DNA of 64,000 bases from a virus. A program made the translations under genes and the position numbers. The notes under the pieces are model-generated. The model did not search any database and was not told the origin of the DNA. It was given only the letters and a program-made list of their open reading frames with translations. Every line of letters starts with the position of its first letter. Position 1 is the first letter of the stretch. Positions 47,910 to 56,680 of this stretch are shown one piece after another. The DNA lies in the IMG/VR virus record IMGVR_UViG_3300001450_010303, positions 1-64,000 of that record; one strand, written 5' to 3'.

Positions 47910-48923
47910 ATGAAAAAGGTTTTAATTACAGGTAGCCAAGGTTTTATTGGCTCATATCTATGTACCGAATATTTGGACAAGGGGTATCAAGTTGTCGGCA
48001 TTGATAACTTTTCAAAATACGGCCCAATCTCCCGCCCCCATGATAACCATGTAAATTTCGAACTAATTGAGATGGACATAATCGATGTAAAAACATCAGA
48101 GATTCCACCGACTCTAAAAGATGTAGATTACATTATTGCGGGTGCTGCTATGATCGGTGGTATTACATACTTTCACAAATATGCTTATGATCTGTTGGCA
48201 ACAAATGAAAGAATTTTAGCCTCTACATTTGATCTAGCGATAAAGCTCAACAAATTTCATAGTTTGAGACGAATCGTAGTATTGTCTAGTAGCATGGTTT
48301 TTGAGAATACAACTGTATATCCAACTCCAGAGAGTGAAATTAAGACATGTGCCCCACCGCTAAGTACATACGGGTTTCAAAAATTAGCCGTTGAATATTT
48401 TTGTAAAGGAGCCTACGAACAATACAAGCTACCTTATACAATAATACGTCCTTTTAATTGTGTTGGTGTTGGAGAGGAAGACGCCATTGGAGAACATGAA
48501 GTTAAATCTGGAAACATTAAACTCATGATGAGTCATGTCCTGCCGGATATCGTTAATAAAATTATGAAGGGACAAGACCCTTTACATATCCTTGGTTCAG
48601 GCGAACAGATACGCTGTTACACAAATGGAAAAGACATCGCCCGAGGAATACGGATGTGCATGGAAAGTTCAGCCGCGATAAACGAGGATTTCAATATCTC
48701 AATATCTCAGCCAACATCAGTAATAGAGTTAGCTAAGGTAGTATGGGGTATTTTAAACCCAGGAAAAGAATTCACGTTTGTTTCTGATAAAGCATATGAA
48801 TATGATGTGCAAAGGCGTATTCCAAATACTAATAAGGCAAAAGAAATGTTAGGGTTCGAGGCACAGATTGGTCTGATAGAATCTGTGCGAGAGGTTATAG
48901 AATATATGAGAGGTAAAACGTGA
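47910..48923 (+). CDS. NAD-dependent sugar epimerase/dehydratase
   Basis: 337 residues from ATG 47910, which has a strong AAGGAGG site. GSQGFIGSY binds NAD, and STYGFQKLAVE gives the Y-x3-K pair. SSSMVFENTTVYPTPE resembles the active-site stretch of GDP-mannose 3,5-epimerase-like or UDP-glucose-type SDRs. Substrate not assigned. Confidence 0.85.
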   Translation: MKKVLITGSQGFIGSYLCTEYLDKGYQVVGIDNFSKYGPISRPHDNHVNFELIEMDIIDVKTSEIPPTLKDVDYIIAGAAMIGGITYFHKYAYDLLATNERILASTFDLAIKLNKFHSLRRIVVLSSSMVFENTTVYPTPESEIKTCAPPLSTYGFQKLAVEYFCKGAYEQYKLPYTIIRPFNCVGVGEEDAIGEHEVKSGNIKLMMSHVLPDIVNKIMKGQDPLHILGSGEQIRCYTNGKDIARGIRMCMESSAAINEDFNISISQPTSVIELAKVVWGILNPGKEFTFVSDKAYEYDVQRRIPNTNKAKEMLGFEAQIGLIESVREVIEYMRGKT

Positions 48924-49708
48924 AAAAACCAGAGATATCACTTATATTACCGAGCATCAGAACAGAACGATTACCAAAATTATATGAATCAATCCTTAGT
49001 TCAACCAGTCGCGACTTCGAGTTAATAGTATGCGGCCCTAATCCATTACCAGAGGAGTTAAAAGAAGAAAAAAATGTCAAATACGTAAAGGATTATGGCT
49101 CACCAGTCCGTGCATCTAATATAGCTGCTTCTCTATGCGAAGGAGAAATATATACTTGGTTGGCAGATGACTGTCTATTTTTTGAAAATTCACTTGACAC
49201 ATGTATAGAAGCATATTATAATATGGGTGCGGCTAAAAACAACGTCCTCGTTGCAAAGTATTTCGAAGGACAAAACGGCTCCCTCGAACGGAGTACGTTA
49301 CAGCCAGATAGCTATTTTAGAATTAATGGAACCCCCGCAGCTTCAGAACACATTCCAAATGACTGGTGGTTATTTAATATAGCTTTTATGAGATCTAATT
49401 TTTTTAATGAACTGGGTGGATGGGATTGTTCGTACGAGGGAACATGGGCCTCCCATGCTGACATGGCCATTAGAGCCCAATATCTTGGCGCCAACGTCAA
49501 GATGGCAGATATCCCATTATTTGAGTGTGACCACATGCCTGGCGGCACCGGAGACCACATGCCAATCTTTATTTGCCAACATGAACATGACGAGCCATTA
49601 CTACAACAAAGATACAGAGATCCAAACTGGACTGTTAATATAAATCCAAAACTTAAACTAGAAAACTGGAAAAACGCACCTGCAGTGTGGAAGAGGAGAT
49701 TCAAATAA
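48920..49708 (+). CDS. GT2-like glycosyltransferase, paralogue 2 of 3
   Basis: 262 residues: ISLILPSIRTERLPKLYESI, VKYVKDYGSPVRASNIAASL, WLADDCLFF, LGGWDCSYEG and AVWKRRFK. Landmarks align with 45391 and 49708. ADD is the probable metal site. It overlaps both neighbours, with TAATG joining it to paralogue 3. Confidence 0.8.
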   Translation: MKKPEISLILPSIRTERLPKLYESILSSTSRDFELIVCGPNPLPEELKEEKNVKYVKDYGSPVRASNIAASLCEGEIYTWLADDCLFFENSLDTCIEAYYNMGAAKNNVLVAKYFEGQNGSLERSTLQPDSYFRINGTPAASEHIPNDWWLFNIAFMRSNFFNELGGWDCSYEGTWASHADMAIRAQYLGANVKMADIPLFECDHMPGGTGDHMPIFICQHEHDEPLLQQRYRDPNWTVNINPKLKLENWKNAPAVWKRRFK

Positions 49709-50484
49709 TGCATTACGACCTATCAATTTGCTTACCTGCCCACAGAACACATCTATGGAAAAGGTTATATGATACTGCAGCTGAAGCTGTTGGCCCAAAT
49801 CATACTTGGGAAATGATCTTAGTTGGCCCCAATGAACCACCAGAAGAGCTAGCTAAGAAGAATAACTTTAAATTTTTTAAAGATTACGGTACTCCATCTC
49901 GTTGCGCTCAAATAGCAACAACTTTAGCTGAAGGAGAACTAATGATGTGGGGCTCGGATGATGGATATTTTCTTAAGGATTCAATTGGTGAATGTATTGA
50001 AATACATAAAAATCTACCATTTAAGGATGCGATAATTATAAAATATGCAGAAGGTCGTGATATTAGCGGAAAATGTCCCGAAGATAGCTATTGGACTGCT
50101 TGGACTCACCCGGACTTACGTTTGCCAGGAGTTCCAAAAGACTATAAAATAACTCTTTTAGCAATGTATAAATTAGAATATTTTAGAGAATTAGGTGGCT
50201 GGGATTGTAGGTTTGAACATTTAAATATGAATACACATGATTTATCCTTCAGGGCTCAGCGAAATGGAAGTAAAATACACTTCTCTCCAAACCTCGTCCT
50301 AACATGTGATTGGAACCCAAATGAGGGCGACCATATACCAGTACAACAAGCTTATCATGCCAATGACGCACCCCTGTTTAGGAATATGTATATGCAAGAT
50401 CAATCGGAAAGAATCAAAATTGATTACTTTAATTGGGCTAAAAGCCCACCGGTTTGGAAAAGAAGATTCGGAGAAGAAAAATGA
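49708..50484 (+). CDS. GT2-like glycosyltransferase, paralogue 3 of 3
   Basis: 258 residues from ATG 49708: LSICLPAHRTHLWKRLYDTA, FKFFKDYGTPSRCAQIATTL, MWGSDDGYF, LGGWDCRFEH and PVWKRRFG. SDD stands at the metal site. With two close relatives in the locus it may add successive similar sugars. Confidence 0.8.
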   Translation: MHYDLSICLPAHRTHLWKRLYDTAAEAVGPNHTWEMILVGPNEPPEELAKKNNFKFFKDYGTPSRCAQIATTLAEGELMMWGSDDGYFLKDSIGECIEIHKNLPFKDAIIIKYAEGRDISGKCPEDSYWTAWTHPDLRLPGVPKDYKITLLAMYKLEYFRELGGWDCRFEHLNMNTHDLSFRAQRNGSKIHFSPNLVLTCDWNPNEGDHIPVQQAYHANDAPLFRNMYMQDQSERIKIDYFNWAKSPPVWKRRFGEEK

Positions 50485-51410
50485 AAACCATCTTAGTAAC
50501 AGGTGGCCGCGGCCTAGTAGGATCTGCTATCCGCAGCATCAGCACCTTATATCCACAATATAACTTTGTCTTTTCAGGACACAAAGAACACGATCTGACT
50601 GTTGAAGAAGACGTAAAGAGATTATTTGAAGAGGTTAAACCAGCTTTCGTAATCCATGCGGCGGCGCGCGTTGGAGGAATAGGGAGAAACTTAAACTCCC
50701 CAGCGCAACAATATTACAGCAACATTTTAATGAATGCGTTTGTAATACACCACGCTCAGTTAAATGGAGTAGAGAAATTATTAGCATTCTCATCAGTGTG
50801 TGCTTTCCCAGCCGGCTCCAAAAACATTCACGAAGACATCCTACACGATGGAGAGCCATATCCTGCTCATTACTCTTACGCGTATTCCAAGAGAATGGTA
50901 GATGTCCAGATCCAGGCATATAAACAACAACACAAAGTTAATTATTGTTCTGTGATCCCGGGAAACATCTTTGGTGAGAATGATAACTTTAATTTAGAAG
51001 ATGGCCACGTAGTTCCATCATTGGTGCGAAAGTGTTTTCACGCAAAACAGACAAATACTCCACTGCAAGTATGGGGTGATGGAACACCATATCGCGAGTT
51101 CTTATATGCTAAAGATGTTGCAAAAGCTTGTATAGAATTAATAGAAAAACCAGGCGAACTTCCGCTGAGAGTCATTGTCTCCGGACAAGAAGAAACACAG
51201 ATTAAAGACCTAGTGAAATTAGTTTGCGATGCCACAGGTTATCATGATGTTGAGTGGCTAACAGATAAGCCTAACGGACAGATGCGCCGACCAACAAACA
51301 AAGATGTTTTTAATAAAGCACTTCCAGATTTCGAATATACAGATTTAGAGACCGCTATGAAAAACACCGTAAATTGGTTCGAGGAGAACTACCCAAACGT
51401 GAGACTATGA
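50481..51410 (+). CDS. GDP-fucose synthase-type epimerase/reductase (Fcl or ColC-like)
   Basis: 309 residues. GGRGLVGSAI binds NADP, VIHAAARVGGIGRN and SSVCAFP match GDP-L-fucose synthase, and YSYAYSKRMVD has Y-x3-K. The enzyme epimerises and reduces the 4-keto sugar made by Gmd. Because a ColD-like gene is present, its real product could be GDP-colitose (ColC activity) rather than GDP-fucose. Sequence alone does not settle this. Next to gmd. Confidence 0.88.
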   Translation: MKTILVTGGRGLVGSAIRSISTLYPQYNFVFSGHKEHDLTVEEDVKRLFEEVKPAFVIHAAARVGGIGRNLNSPAQQYYSNILMNAFVIHHAQLNGVEKLLAFSSVCAFPAGSKNIHEDILHDGEPYPAHYSYAYSKRMVDVQIQAYKQQHKVNYCSVIPGNIFGENDNFNLEDGHVVPSLVRKCFHAKQTNTPLQVWGDGTPYREFLYAKDVAKACIELIEKPGELPLRVIVSGQEETQIKDLVKLVCDATGYHDVEWLTDKPNGQMRRPTNKDVFNKALPDFEYTDLETAMKNTVNWFEENYPNVRL

Positions 51411-52378
51411 AAAAAGCTTTAATTACAGGAATAAATGGCCAAGATGGCTCATACCTAGCAGAGCTTCTTTTAGAGAAGGGATATGATGTGCATGGGATCG
51501 TTAGAAGGAACTCAATACCAGAGAATCAAACAGCCAGGATCCAACACATATATGAAGATATCAAAAATAATTTATATCATGCTGATGTGTGCGATATGTC
51601 TTCATTATTATCTATAATTAATAAAACAAAGCCTGATGAAATTTATAACTTAGCAGCCCAAAGCCATGTTAGAATTAGTTTTGATCAGCCAAGCTATACC
51701 CTCGATACAATTGGTACCGGAACACTTAATTTATTAGAGGTTATACGCTTGGTCAGTCCGGATACTAAACTATATCAGGCCTCAAGCTCAGAGATGTTCG
51801 GAAATTCCATAGATCCGGACGGATTTCAACGTGAATCAACACCAATGAATCCGGTAAGTCCATATGCTTGCGCCAAACAGTTAGCCTATAACCTCGTAAG
51901 GTGTTATAGAGATTCATATAATTTATATGCATCAAACGGCATTTTATTTAATCATGAATCACCCCGCCGCGGCGGCAACTTTGTAACCAACAAAATAGTG
52001 ATTGGGGCTGTAAAGATAAAAAAGGGATTGCAAGATAAATTGGCGTTAGGAAATTTAGACTCCACAAGAGATTGGGGACATGCGAAAGATTACGTTAAAA
52101 TAATGTGGCAGATTATGCAGCTGGAGCATCCCAGTGATTATGTGTGTGCAACAGGAAAATCTCATTCAGTCAGAGAATTTGTAGATCTTACTTTTAGTAA
52201 GTTAGATCTGGATTATAAGGACTATGTTATCCAAGATCCTCGATTTTTCCGCCCTAACGAATTGCATGACCTGAAAGGAGACACCGCTAAACTAAAAGAA
52301 GCAATAGACTTAAAATTTACATATACATTTGATATAATGATAGATGAGATGATTGATTATTGGATGGAGAAACTATAA
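51407..52378 (+). CDS. gmd: GDP-mannose 4,6-dehydratase
   Basis: 323 residues from ATG 51407. GINGQDGSYLAELLLEKGY, then RRNS, is diagnostic for Gmd. SSSEMFGN and YACAKQLAYN give the active-site Ser/Glu and Y-x3-K. It converts GDP-D-mannose to GDP-4-keto-6-deoxymannose, the branch point for fucose, rhamnose, perosamine and colitose. GDP-mannose must come from the host. Overlaps the fcl-like gene by 4 bases. Confidence 0.92.
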   Translation: MKKALITGINGQDGSYLAELLLEKGYDVHGIVRRNSIPENQTARIQHIYEDIKNNLYHADVCDMSSLLSIINKTKPDEIYNLAAQSHVRISFDQPSYTLDTIGTGTLNLLEVIRLVSPDTKLYQASSSEMFGNSIDPDGFQRESTPMNPVSPYACAKQLAYNLVRCYRDSYNLYASNGILFNHESPRRGGNFVTNKIVIGAVKIKKGLQDKLALGNLDSTRDWGHAKDYVKIMWQIMQLEHPSDYVCATGKSHSVREFVDLTFSKLDLDYKDYVIQDPRFFRPNELHDLKGDTAKLKEAIDLKFTYTFDIMIDEMIDYWMEKL

Positions 52379-52930
52379 ATGGTTAAATTAAACCTTGGTT
52401 GTGGAGATAGAAAAATCCATGGGTTTATAAATGTTGATGCACGCGAAGATGTTTCACCTGATGTAATATGCGATGTGACTAAAATACATGAAAAATTCAG
52501 AGATGCAGACATTATATATGCATGCCACGTATTAGAACACTTCCCAACAAAACCATTTACATTCCAAAAAATCACATGGGAAGAAGTGCTGCTTAGTTGG
52601 TTTCTGGCTTTGAAGCCTGGTGGAAAACTCAGGGTTTCAGTCCCTGATATTCGGGCTGCTTGTGAATATTATTTACGAACTAATGATTTTGAGAGCGTAA
52701 GAGCGTTTTTTTATGGAGGACAAAAATATGATTTTGATTTTCATTATCATGGGTGGTCTGAAGAAACACTTACAAAGGCACTCAAGAAAATTGGTTTTAC
52801 GAAAGTAGAAATATATGATTGGAAGACAACTGAGCACTTTTATATTGATGATTATAGCCAAGCATATTTGCCACATATGGATAAAACAAATGGCAAGCTG
52901 ATGAGCTTAAACATAGAAGCAACAAAATAA
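52379..52930 (+). CDS. SAM-dependent methyltransferase
   Basis: 183 residues starting directly after the gmd stop. LNLGCGDRKIHGFINVD is SAM motif I, YACHVLEHFP is the next core motif, and LKPGGKLRVSVPD follows. It is a small class I methyltransferase of the kind that methylates sugars. The acceptor is likely a sugar in this pathway. Confidence 0.85.
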   Translation: MVKLNLGCGDRKIHGFINVDAREDVSPDVICDVTKIHEKFRDADIIYACHVLEHFPTKPFTFQKITWEEVLLSWFLALKPGGKLRVSVPDIRAACEYYLRTNDFESVRAFFYGGQKYDFDFHYHGWSEETLTKALKKIGFTKVEIYDWKTTEHFYIDDYSQAYLPHMDKTNGKLMSLNIEATK

Positions 52931-52940
52931 GGAAATTAAA

Positions 52941-54104
52941 ATGGACATTACTTACCCGCTAGCAAAAGAGACTATCAATGATGAAGATATCAATGCACTT
53001 TGTGATTGGTTGAAGGGTTACCCTCGCCTGACCAAAGGTGATCTTACATGGAAAGTAGAAGAGGACTGGGCGAAATACATAGGAACCTCCTATTCTGTTT
53101 TTAATAATTCAGGATCGTCCGCCAATCTACTCATGGTCGCCGCGGCAATACAGTGCGGCCGTATCGCGAACAAAAAGATTGTAATTCCCTCAGTCGGCTG
53201 GGTTACTACGGTCGCACCAGCAATGCAACTTGGTTTAGAACCAATAATGTGTGGTGCCGATCCAGAGACATATGGTATGGATTTAGACCAACTTGAGACA
53301 ATATGCGAAGAGCATAACCCTGACGCCGTGATGTTCGTCCAAGTATTGGGAATACCACACCATAAAGAGCGCCTGCTGGCTCTCAAAGAAAGATATGGAT
53401 TCACCCTCTTAGAAGACGCATGCGCCGCTCTGGGAGCATCCTACAACGATGGAGCGATGGTAGGAACTATAGGAGACATGTCGACATTCTCATTCTATTT
53501 TGGCCACCAGTTATCAACCATCGAAGGTGGAATGGTTAATACTAATGACAAAGAACTATATGATATGTTATTGATGCTCCGGAGCCATGGCTGGGCAAAA
53601 GATTTAGACGAAGAAACGCGCAATAAAATGATGACTGACCATGGTGTTGATGACTTCCACTCCCCATTTACCTTTTTTATCCCAGGATATAATCTGAGAT
53701 CCACCGATCTTCAAGCATTTTTAGGAATAAGACAAATTGAAAAGGCTGAATGGGCGGCAACAAACCGAAATACGAACCATAAACTATATGCAGAAAAACT
53801 AGAAGGGGTGGTAGAATTTCAAAGATGGGGTGAAAATAATCCTGTTTCTATCTCTTTCGGAGCCCTCGCAAGAAGCACGGTACAAAGGAAAGAAATAGTA
53901 GATAGATTGGTAGAGAATGGTATAGAAACAAGGATCTTCAGCGCTGGAAACCTTGGCCGCCACCCATTTTGGACTGATAAATACCCAGTTTTTAAAGATA
54001 GGGTGAGTGATAAAATACACGCGTGTGGATTCTTTTTGCCTAACTATCCTGAACTAACTGAAAAAGAAATTGACTTTATTTGTAATGTTGTTAAAGGAGT
54101 TTAG
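52941..54104 (+). CDS. ColD-like GDP-4-keto-6-deoxymannose 3-dehydratase
   Basis: 387 residues, DegT/DnrJ/StrS (aminotransferase) fold. The PLP Lys of aminotransferases is replaced by His188 in FSFYFGHQLSTIEGGM, the hallmark of ColD, in which the equivalent residue is also His188. ColD removes the 3-hydroxyl from GDP-4-keto-6-deoxymannose using PLP and glutamate. With Gmd upstream the pathway should give a 3,6-dideoxy-4-keto sugar. A ribosome site AAGGAAATTAAA precedes the ATG. Confidence 0.88.
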   Translation: MDITYPLAKETINDEDINALCDWLKGYPRLTKGDLTWKVEEDWAKYIGTSYSVFNNSGSSANLLMVAAAIQCGRIANKKIVIPSVGWVTTVAPAMQLGLEPIMCGADPETYGMDLDQLETICEEHNPDAVMFVQVLGIPHHKERLLALKERYGFTLLEDACAALGASYNDGAMVGTIGDMSTFSFYFGHQLSTIEGGMVNTNDKELYDMLLMLRSHGWAKDLDEETRNKMMTDHGVDDFHSPFTFFIPGYNLRSTDLQAFLGIRQIEKAEWAATNRNTNHKLYAEKLEGVVEFQRWGENNPVSISFGALARSTVQRKEIVDRLVENGIETRIFSAGNLGRHPFWTDKYPVFKDRVSDKIHACGFFLPNYPELTEKEIDFICNVVKGV

Positions 54105-54841
54105 TGCGTATCTTGGTCATAGGAGAGAGTTGTAAAGACATTTACCAATATGGTGATTGTGTAAGACTGTGCCCCGAGGCGCCAGTCCCTGTTTTTAGAA
54201 GCGGAAATCTAAAGACTGAGAACCCAGGAATGGCGAAAAATGTTTGGCGGAACATAAAATCTTTAGTAGATTTTGATGTCGATATAGAGACTAATAAAAA
54301 CTGGCTTAGTATCACTAAGACTAGATGCGTCGATAATAGAACAAATTATATCATAGTCCGCATCGATGAAGGAGATGATGGTTACTCTCGGTGTGATGTA
54401 AAAAGTATCGAGTACCATAAATACGATGTCATAGTTATATCGGATTACAATAAAGGATTTTTAACAGAGTCAGATATCGAATATGTTTCCAATCAACACT
54501 CGACTACTTTTTTAGATACGAAAAAGATACTCGGAGAATGGTGTAAAAAAATCAAGTTTATTAAAATAAATGAATTTGAATACGAGAGAACAAAGCACAA
54601 ATTGACACCAGAACTAATCGAAAAGATGATAATAACTCTCGGACCCAATGGAGCAAGACACAAAGGTATTGGATTTCCAGTACCAAAGGTAGAAATAAAA
54701 GACACTTCAGGCGCCGGCGATACGTTTGTTGCAGCATTAGCCTCGTCTTATGCGACAACAAAAGACATTTTTAAAGCAATTGAATTTGCAAATGAAAATG
54801 CTACTAAAGTTGTCCAGCGAAAGGGCGTAAGTACTATATGA
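54104..54841 (+). CDS. HldE1-like heptose-phosphate kinase (PfkB family)
   Basis: 245 residues, GTG start after AAAGGAG. LVIGESCKDIYQYGDCVRLC, PEAPVPVF and PGMAKNV follow the RfaE/HldE kinase start. DTSGAGDTFVAAL near residue 200 holds the catalytic Asp. Shorter than the usual domain (about 315). It would phosphorylate heptose-7-phosphate at C1. The partner nucleotidyltransferase is the next gene, a split version of HldE. Confidence 0.8.
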   Translation: MRILVIGESCKDIYQYGDCVRLCPEAPVPVFRSGNLKTENPGMAKNVWRNIKSLVDFDVDIETNKNWLSITKTRCVDNRTNYIIVRIDEGDDGYSRCDVKSIEYHKYDVIVISDYNKGFLTESDIEYVSNQHSTTFLDTKKILGEWCKKIKFIKINEFEYERTKHKLTPELIEKMIITLGPNGARHKGIGFPVPKVEIKDTSGAGDTFVAALASSYATTKDIFKAIEFANENATKVVQRKGVSTI

Positions 54842-55233
54842 CTAAAGCTGTCTGGACCAATGGATGTTTTGACATATTACACCGCGGCCACATTGAAATG
54901 CTTCAATATGCTAAATCTTTGGGCGACTGTTTAATAGTTGGAATTGATTCAGATGCAAAAGTAAAGTCAGACAAGGGCGTAGAAAGGCCATATAACAATG
55001 AAATAGATAGAAAATTTATGTTGAAAGCAATAAAATTCGTTGATGAGGTGGTTATATTTGATTCGGCTATTAAGTTAGAAAACTTGATAGAAAACATAGC
55101 ACCATATTACATGGTTATAGGATCTGATTGGAAAGGAAAAAAAGTTGTAGGACAACAACATTGCAAAGAGCTTAAATTTTTTGATAGAATCAGTAGCTAT
55201 TCAACAACAAATATACTGGAGAATAATAGATGA
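54838..55233 (+). CDS. HldE2-like heptose-1-phosphate adenylyltransferase
   Basis: 131 residues. TNGCFDILHRGHIEML (HxGH) and ISSYSTTNILE (late motif) match the RfaE C-terminal domain. It joins AMP to a sugar-1-phosphate. It overlaps the kinase by 4 bases. The pair corresponds to HldA/HldC-style split genes. Confidence 0.85.
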   Translation: MTKAVWTNGCFDILHRGHIEMLQYAKSLGDCLIVGIDSDAKVKSDKGVERPYNNEIDRKFMLKAIKFVDEVVIFDSAIKLENLIENIAPYYMVIGSDWKGKKVVGQQHCKELKFFDRISSYSTTNILENNR

Positions 55234-55565
55234 CATATGTATTTGATATTGATGGCACCTTATGTATAAAAGATGCGTCAGCGCCTTATAACGACGCTTC
55301 GCCCCTACCTCAGAGAATTAACATGGTGAATAATTTATATGATGCCGGCCATACTATAATAATGCAAACCGCCCGCGGAATGGGAAGACATAATAATAAC
55401 CAACAACTTGCAGTACAACAATTTTACGCGCTAACGGCGGAACAACTTAAGGATTGGGGAGTTAAATATCACCTTTTATTTTTAGGAAAGCCGGCAGGAG
55501 ATATTTATATAGATGATAAGGGGATTAAAGATGAAGACTTCTTTACCGATGATACACGTCAATAA
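55230..55565 (+). CDS. small HAD-type phosphatase
   Basis: 111 residues. FDIDGTLC holds motif I (D6, D8), QTARGMGR is the motif II region and YIDDKG motif III. It resembles the small phosphatases found in capsule and heptose gene clusters, so it may act as a GmhB-like heptose bisphosphatase. Overlaps HldE2 by 4 bases. Confidence 0.8.
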   Translation: MTYVFDIDGTLCIKDASAPYNDASPLPQRINMVNNLYDAGHTIIMQTARGMGRHNNNQQLAVQQFYALTAEQLKDWGVKYHLLFLGKPAGDIYIDDKGIKDEDFFTDDTRQ

Positions 55566-55890
55566 AGGCTGGGGCTGGGAACGATGGATTGTTAACAATG
55601 AGGAATATTGCGGAAAATTGTTATTCTTTAATAGTGGGAAAAAATGCTCATGGCATTACCACAAATTAAAAGACGAAGTATTCTATCTACAATCTGGGAA
55701 AATGATGATATACTATTCAGATGAAGATGATTTATCTGAAGCGATACAACTGGAATTAAACCCAGGAGATAACTTTCATGTATATCGAGGGCTTAGGCAT
55801 CAAATGCTAGCCATAGAAGATTCAGAATTATTTGAATTTTCAACACAACACTTTGATTCAGACAGCTATAGAATTTTAAAAGGAGATTAA
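55531..55890 (+). CDS. cupin protein (sugar isomerase type)
   Basis: 119 residues from ATG 55531. KGWGWERWIVNNEEYCGKLL, then CSWHYHKLKDEVFYLQSG and NPGDNFHVYRGLRHQM, gives both cupin metal motifs (H-x-H...E...H). It resembles the mannose-6-phosphate isomerase C-terminal domain. It may isomerise or epimerise a sugar phosphate. Last gene of the glycan locus. Confidence 0.8.
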   Translation: MKTSLPMIHVNKGWGWERWIVNNEEYCGKLLFFNSGKKCSWHYHKLKDEVFYLQSGKMMIYYSDEDDLSEAIQLELNPGDNFHVYRGLRHQMLAIEDSELFEFSTQHFDSDSYRILKGD

Positions 55891-55891
55891 A

Positions 55892-56095
55892 ATGCAATTA
55901 TCAAATCAAGCACTGGGAGCAGTAATGATGGCCTTACAGGAGTCATTATTAAACCAATTAGACATAGTACCAATTCTTAGAGGATTCGAACTTGAAGAAA
56001 CAACGGAAGGCCTAATTGTTAAAAATCCACCAACCGTCAGAGTTACAGATCAGAGCGAGATCACAAAAGAAGACTTATTGAATAGAGTAAAGTAA
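55892..56095 (+). CDS. unknown 67-residue phage protein
   Basis: MQLSNQALGAVMMALQESLL and LDIVPILRGFEL. From memory, near-identical small proteins recur in marine T4-like phages next to FmdB-type genes. Function unknown. Ribosome site AAAGGAGATTAAA. Confidence 0.7.
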   Translation: MQLSNQALGAVMMALQESLLNQLDIVPILRGFELEETTEGLIVKNPPTVRVTDQSEITKEDLLNRVK

Positions 56096-56097
56096 GC

Positions 56098-56352
56098 ATG
56101 CCTAGATATCACTATAAGTGTAATCTGTGTGAAAGTGAAGTAAGTGTGATCCATTGTTTTGATGATGTATATACTGAATGTGAAAAATGTGAAAGTACAG
56201 GTTCAATGCACAAGATGATAACTCGTCCTAATATAAAAGTTAATAATAATGATTATTATTCTAACAAGGTTGGCAATTTAACAAAAGAATATATTGAAAT
56301 TAATAGAGAAATATTAAAGCAACAAAAGAGCGAGACAAATGAGTCGACTTGA
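56098..56352 (+). CDS. FmdB-type zinc-ribbon protein
   Basis: 84 residues. MPRYHYKCNLCESEVSV and TECEKCESTGSMHKMITRP give the C-x2-C...C-x2-C ribbon of the FmdB/CxxC family. The C-terminus is a charged helix. Possibly a regulator or structural adaptor. Overlaps the next gene by 14 bases. Confidence 0.75.
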   Translation: MPRYHYKCNLCESEVSVIHCFDDVYTECEKCESTGSMHKMITRPNIKVNNNDYYSNKVGNLTKEYIEINREILKQQKSETNEST

Positions 56353-56680
56353 AATAATAACATCTATACTTTTAGTTATATCAACAATATTTAGTGTCGG
56401 TATGCTTGTTTATACAAGGACAGTAATAGTAAAACTGTTGTCTGTATCAGAAGAATTAGGAGACTTGCAGGAGATGATTAATATTTTCACCAACCACACT
56501 AGAGATGTTTATGAAATGGATATGTTTTACGGTGACGAAACACTTAAAGGGTTGCTTGAACATGCAATATCCCTGAACGAACATATGGCTACATTTGAAT
56601 ATATCTATAATTTAACAGAAGAAGCAGAAGAAAAGGAGACAGATGAAGCAGACAACAGAGCCGCTCAAGAAGAAGCGTAA
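56339..56680 (+). CDS. membrane-anchored unknown protein
   Basis: 113 residues. A hydrophobic span at 6-26 (IITSILLVISTIFSVGMLVY) is followed by a helical acidic domain. A conserved-looking DMFYGDETLKGLLEHA stretch. It overlaps the sigma-factor gene by 38 bases. Function unknown. Confidence 0.65.
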   Translation: MSRLEIITSILLVISTIFSVGMLVYTRTVIVKLLSVSEELGDLQEMINIFTNHTRDVYEMDMFYGDETLKGLLEHAISLNEHMATFEYIYNLTEEAEEKETDEADNRAAQEEA

